Positions 62,412-64,000 of a stretch of DNA of 64,000 bases are shown here, one piece after another (positions within the stretch are counted from its first letter, which is position 1; each line of letters opens with the position of its first letter). The notes below the pieces were generated by a model that saw only the letters and a program-made list of their open reading frames with translations, was not told where the DNA came from and made no database searches. The DNA comes from Streptomyces umbrinus (GTDB taxonomy: Bacteria; Actinomycetota; Actinomycetes; Streptomycetales; Streptomycetaceae), in NCBI RefSeq assembly GCF_030817415.1, contig NZ_JAUSZI010000002.1, positions 3,534,001 through 3,598,000 of the forward strand. Reading direction: 5' to 3'. Both the position numbers and the translations under genes were made by a program.

Positions 62412-63368
62412 TCAGCCCTGCCCCGCAGCCCGGTCCCGCCGCCCTAATCCACAGCCTTGGCCCGCAACCCTCGCCGACAGCCACTCCGGAAGCGCCTCGG
62501 TCCGCTCCACCCACTCCGCGGGCGGCGTCCCGGCCTTCCCCGCGGCCACGACGCCTCCGACGATGGCGCAGGTCGTGTCCATGTCGCCGCCGACCTGGGC
62601 GGTCGCCCAGAAGCCCTCTTCGTAGTCACCGAGGGCCCGCGCCGCCGACCACAGGGCGAACGGCACGGTGTCGTGCGCGGTCGTACGCCGTCCGCAGCCG
62701 AGGACCGCGGCGACGGTCGTCGTGTCTCCGTAGTCGAGCATGTCCCGGGCGCGCCGCAGACCGGCTTCCACGGCACTGCGCGGCACCAGGGCGATGACCC
62801 CGTCGAGCAGCGCCCCGGGGGTCGGCGGGCCGCCCGGTGCGGCGGCCAGCGCGGCCGCCGCGGCCACCGCCATGGCGCCGACCACGGCTTCGCGGTGCTG
62901 GTGCGTGGGGTACGCCGAGATCTCGGCCTGGTGCGTGGCCTGCTCCGGATCGTCCGCGTACCAGGCGCCCAGGGGGGCGATGCGCATCGCCGCGCCGTTC
63001 CCCCACGAGCCCTGTCCCTTGAAGAGGGCCGAGGCCAGCTCGCGCCAGTCGCCGCCCTCCCGGACCTGCCGCAGCAGCCGGTTGACCGCAGGGCCGTAGC
63101 CGCGGTCGAAGTCGTGGTGCTCGGCGAATGAGCGGGCCAGCGCGTCCTGGTCGATGCGTCGGTGGACGGACAGAGTGGCCACTACGGAGGAGGCCATTTC
63201 CGTGTCGTCGGTCCACTGCCAGGGGCCGGGCGGCAGCCCGCGGCGCTTGAGCAGTGGATAGTTCGCGGGCACGAAGAACTGCGAGCCCAGCGCGTCCCCG
63301 ACCGCGAGTCCACGCAGGCTGGCCAGGGCGCGGTCCAGGCGCCCGTCGGGTGAGGAGTCAGCGGTCAT
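62412..63368 (-). CDS. ADP-ribosylglycohydrolase family protein
   Basis: A 318-residue cytosolic protein of the DraG/ARH family, which removes ADP-ribose from proteins or nucleic acids using two Mg ions. Metal ligands are visible in GLAVGDALGSQF, PWQWTDDTEMASS and GGDMDTTCAIVGGVV, and GSWGNGAAMRIAPLG is the conserved loop. The second site reads GGDMDTT rather than the common GGDTDT. The ATG at 63368 opens MTADSSPDGRLDRALASLRG. The gene is alone; the 235-bp gap downstream and the IS element upstream hold no partner transferase, so the target is not evident. Confidence 0.92.
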   Translation of the reverse strand: MTADSSPDGRLDRALASLRGLAVGDALGSQFFVPANYPLLKRRGLPPGPWQWTDDTEMASSVVATLSVHRRIDQDALARSFAEHHDFDRGYGPAVNRLLRQVREGGDWRELASALFKGQGSWGNGAAMRIAPLGAWYADDPEQATHQAEISAYPTHQHREAVVGAMAVAAAAALAAAPGGPPTPGALLDGVIALVPRSAVEAGLRRARDMLDYGDTTTVAAVLGCGRRTTAHDTVPFALWSAARALGDYEEGFWATAQVGGDMDTTCAIVGGVVAAGKAGTPPAEWVERTEALPEWLSARVAGQGCGLGRRDRAAGQG

Positions 63369-63546
63369 CGCCCTGCCACTCTAATTCGTTGCTACCGGAT
63401 ACGGCACCACCAGGTGGTTCCGCTGGTTCTGTTCGAGTTCTGGGACCGTGACATCTTCTGCCACTCCGGCTGATGAAGGCATACGCGGGCTCCTCGCCCA
63501 TCACCCGGCCTCTGACACGAAAAGAGCCTGCGGTTGAGTTCGGTGG

Positions 63547-64000
63547 TCAGGCTGTGGCGACGGGTTCGAAGCGGATGGTCAGGCCGAGAGTGTTGGCTTC
63601 CTTCAGCATGCGGCGCATGGCGCGTGCTGGATCGCGGCGGGTGAAATAGTCCGCGCCCAGCTCGAGGTAGGGGACGTGGTCGTGGAGCACGTGCCAGACA
63701 GCAATGGCGATCTTGTGCATGACCGCGACCAGTGCCCGTTTGCCACCTCGCCGTGCCGAGATCCGGCGGAAGAACACGGCGAGATAGGTGTCCCGGCTTC
63801 TGATGGCGGCCAGCGCGGCGACTCCGAGCACGCGTTTGAGATGGGTGTTGCCGTGCCGGGTCCGGCCGGACTTGTTCACCCCTGCCGACTCGTTCTGCCC
63901 CGGGCAGACCCCGATCCAGGAGGCGAGGTGATGGGCCGTGGCGAACTGGCCCATGTCTCCGCCGGTTTCGGCAAAGAGGATCTCTGCCCGCCATGCGCCC
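63547..64000 (-). mobile_element. IS110-family transposase, 3' part, cut by window edge
   Basis: The minus-strand frame enters from the window edge and ends at 63547. It contains AEILFAETGGDMGQFATAHHLASWIGVCPGQNESAG and RHGNTHLKRVLGVAALAAIRSRDTYLA, the Transposase_20 region of IS110-type DEDD transposases, then a 40-residue C-terminal tail. The first domain with the DEDD residues lies outside the window, so intactness cannot be judged. IS110 elements usually lack terminal inverted repeats, and none was found between 63369 and 63546. Confidence 0.88.

Noticed and set aside
1..64000. tRNA, rRNA, prophage or secondary-metabolite cluster
   Set aside because: No cloverleaf-like sequences, rRNA segments, phage structural genes or biosynthetic megaenzymes were recognised anywhere in the window.

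Overview
The window is high-GC actinobacterial chromosome, almost certainly Streptomyces. The evidence is the strong G/C bias at third codon positions, GTG and TTG starts, and a core-chromosome gene set: the sporulation proteins SepH and WhiH, the principal sigma factor HrdB with a Lys/Ala-rich N-terminal region, HPr with an upstream DasR-type operator, and a ParC/ParE topoisomerase IV split over two distant loci. From memory the order follows the S. coelicolor SCO5810-SCO5859 block, so most of the window is conserved chromosome rather than an island.

Layout. 0-13 kb: ferrochelatase, an MFS exporter overlapping an ALO-type FAD oxidase, sepH, a sulfurtransferase, a two-domain VOC protein, then a leftward group of a GNAT/acyl-CoA ligase fusion, a DUF5998 protein, an alkaline-phosphatase-fold phosphodiesterase and thymidine kinase. 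13-23 kb: ptsH, a GntR regulator, a secreted M23 peptidase behind a c-di-AMP (ydaO-type) riboswitch, a translationally coupled M16 peptidase pair, parC and a COG0523 GTPase. 23-33 kb: DUF6082 and a small unknown protein, two divergent citrate-synthase-like genes (one with an N-terminal helix-turn-helix) around a perfect palindrome, an iron-box-controlled sucrase/ferredoxin-like gene, a DcuS/DcuR-type two-component system, a solute-binding lipoprotein, a decayed ABC ATPase and a second DcuR-type regulator. 33-44 kb: an acetate-type symporter with its DUF485 partner, a NarL-type two-component operon, parE, a small DUF7455 protein, a trypsin-like protease, hrdB and whiH. 44-64 kb: an ABC ATPase-permease fusion, an NrtR-like Nudix protein, a glycogen-debranching-like enzyme, a low-complexity hypothetical coupled to a DUF4192 protein, a RecQ-phosphoribosyltransferase fusion, two hypotheticals, rnhB, a TetR/DHA2 efflux pair with two perfect operators, a DUF4153-type membrane protein with pentapeptide repeats, an ADP-ribosylglycohydrolase and the 3' part of an IS110-family transposase cut by the window edge.

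How it fits together. The window joins developmental control (SepH on FtsZ, WhiH for sporulation septation, HrdB for vegetative transcription), cell-wall turnover (M23 under c-di-AMP control), chromosome topology (ParC/ParE) and carbon or nutrient sensing (HPr/DasR, citrate synthases, two two-component systems beside transporters). No biosynthetic cluster, CRISPR array, prophage, tRNA or rRNA was seen. The least explained parts are the citrate-synthase pair with its operator, the eroded ABC/regulator locus at 29.5-33 kb, and the repeat-rich 49.8-52.6 kb region.
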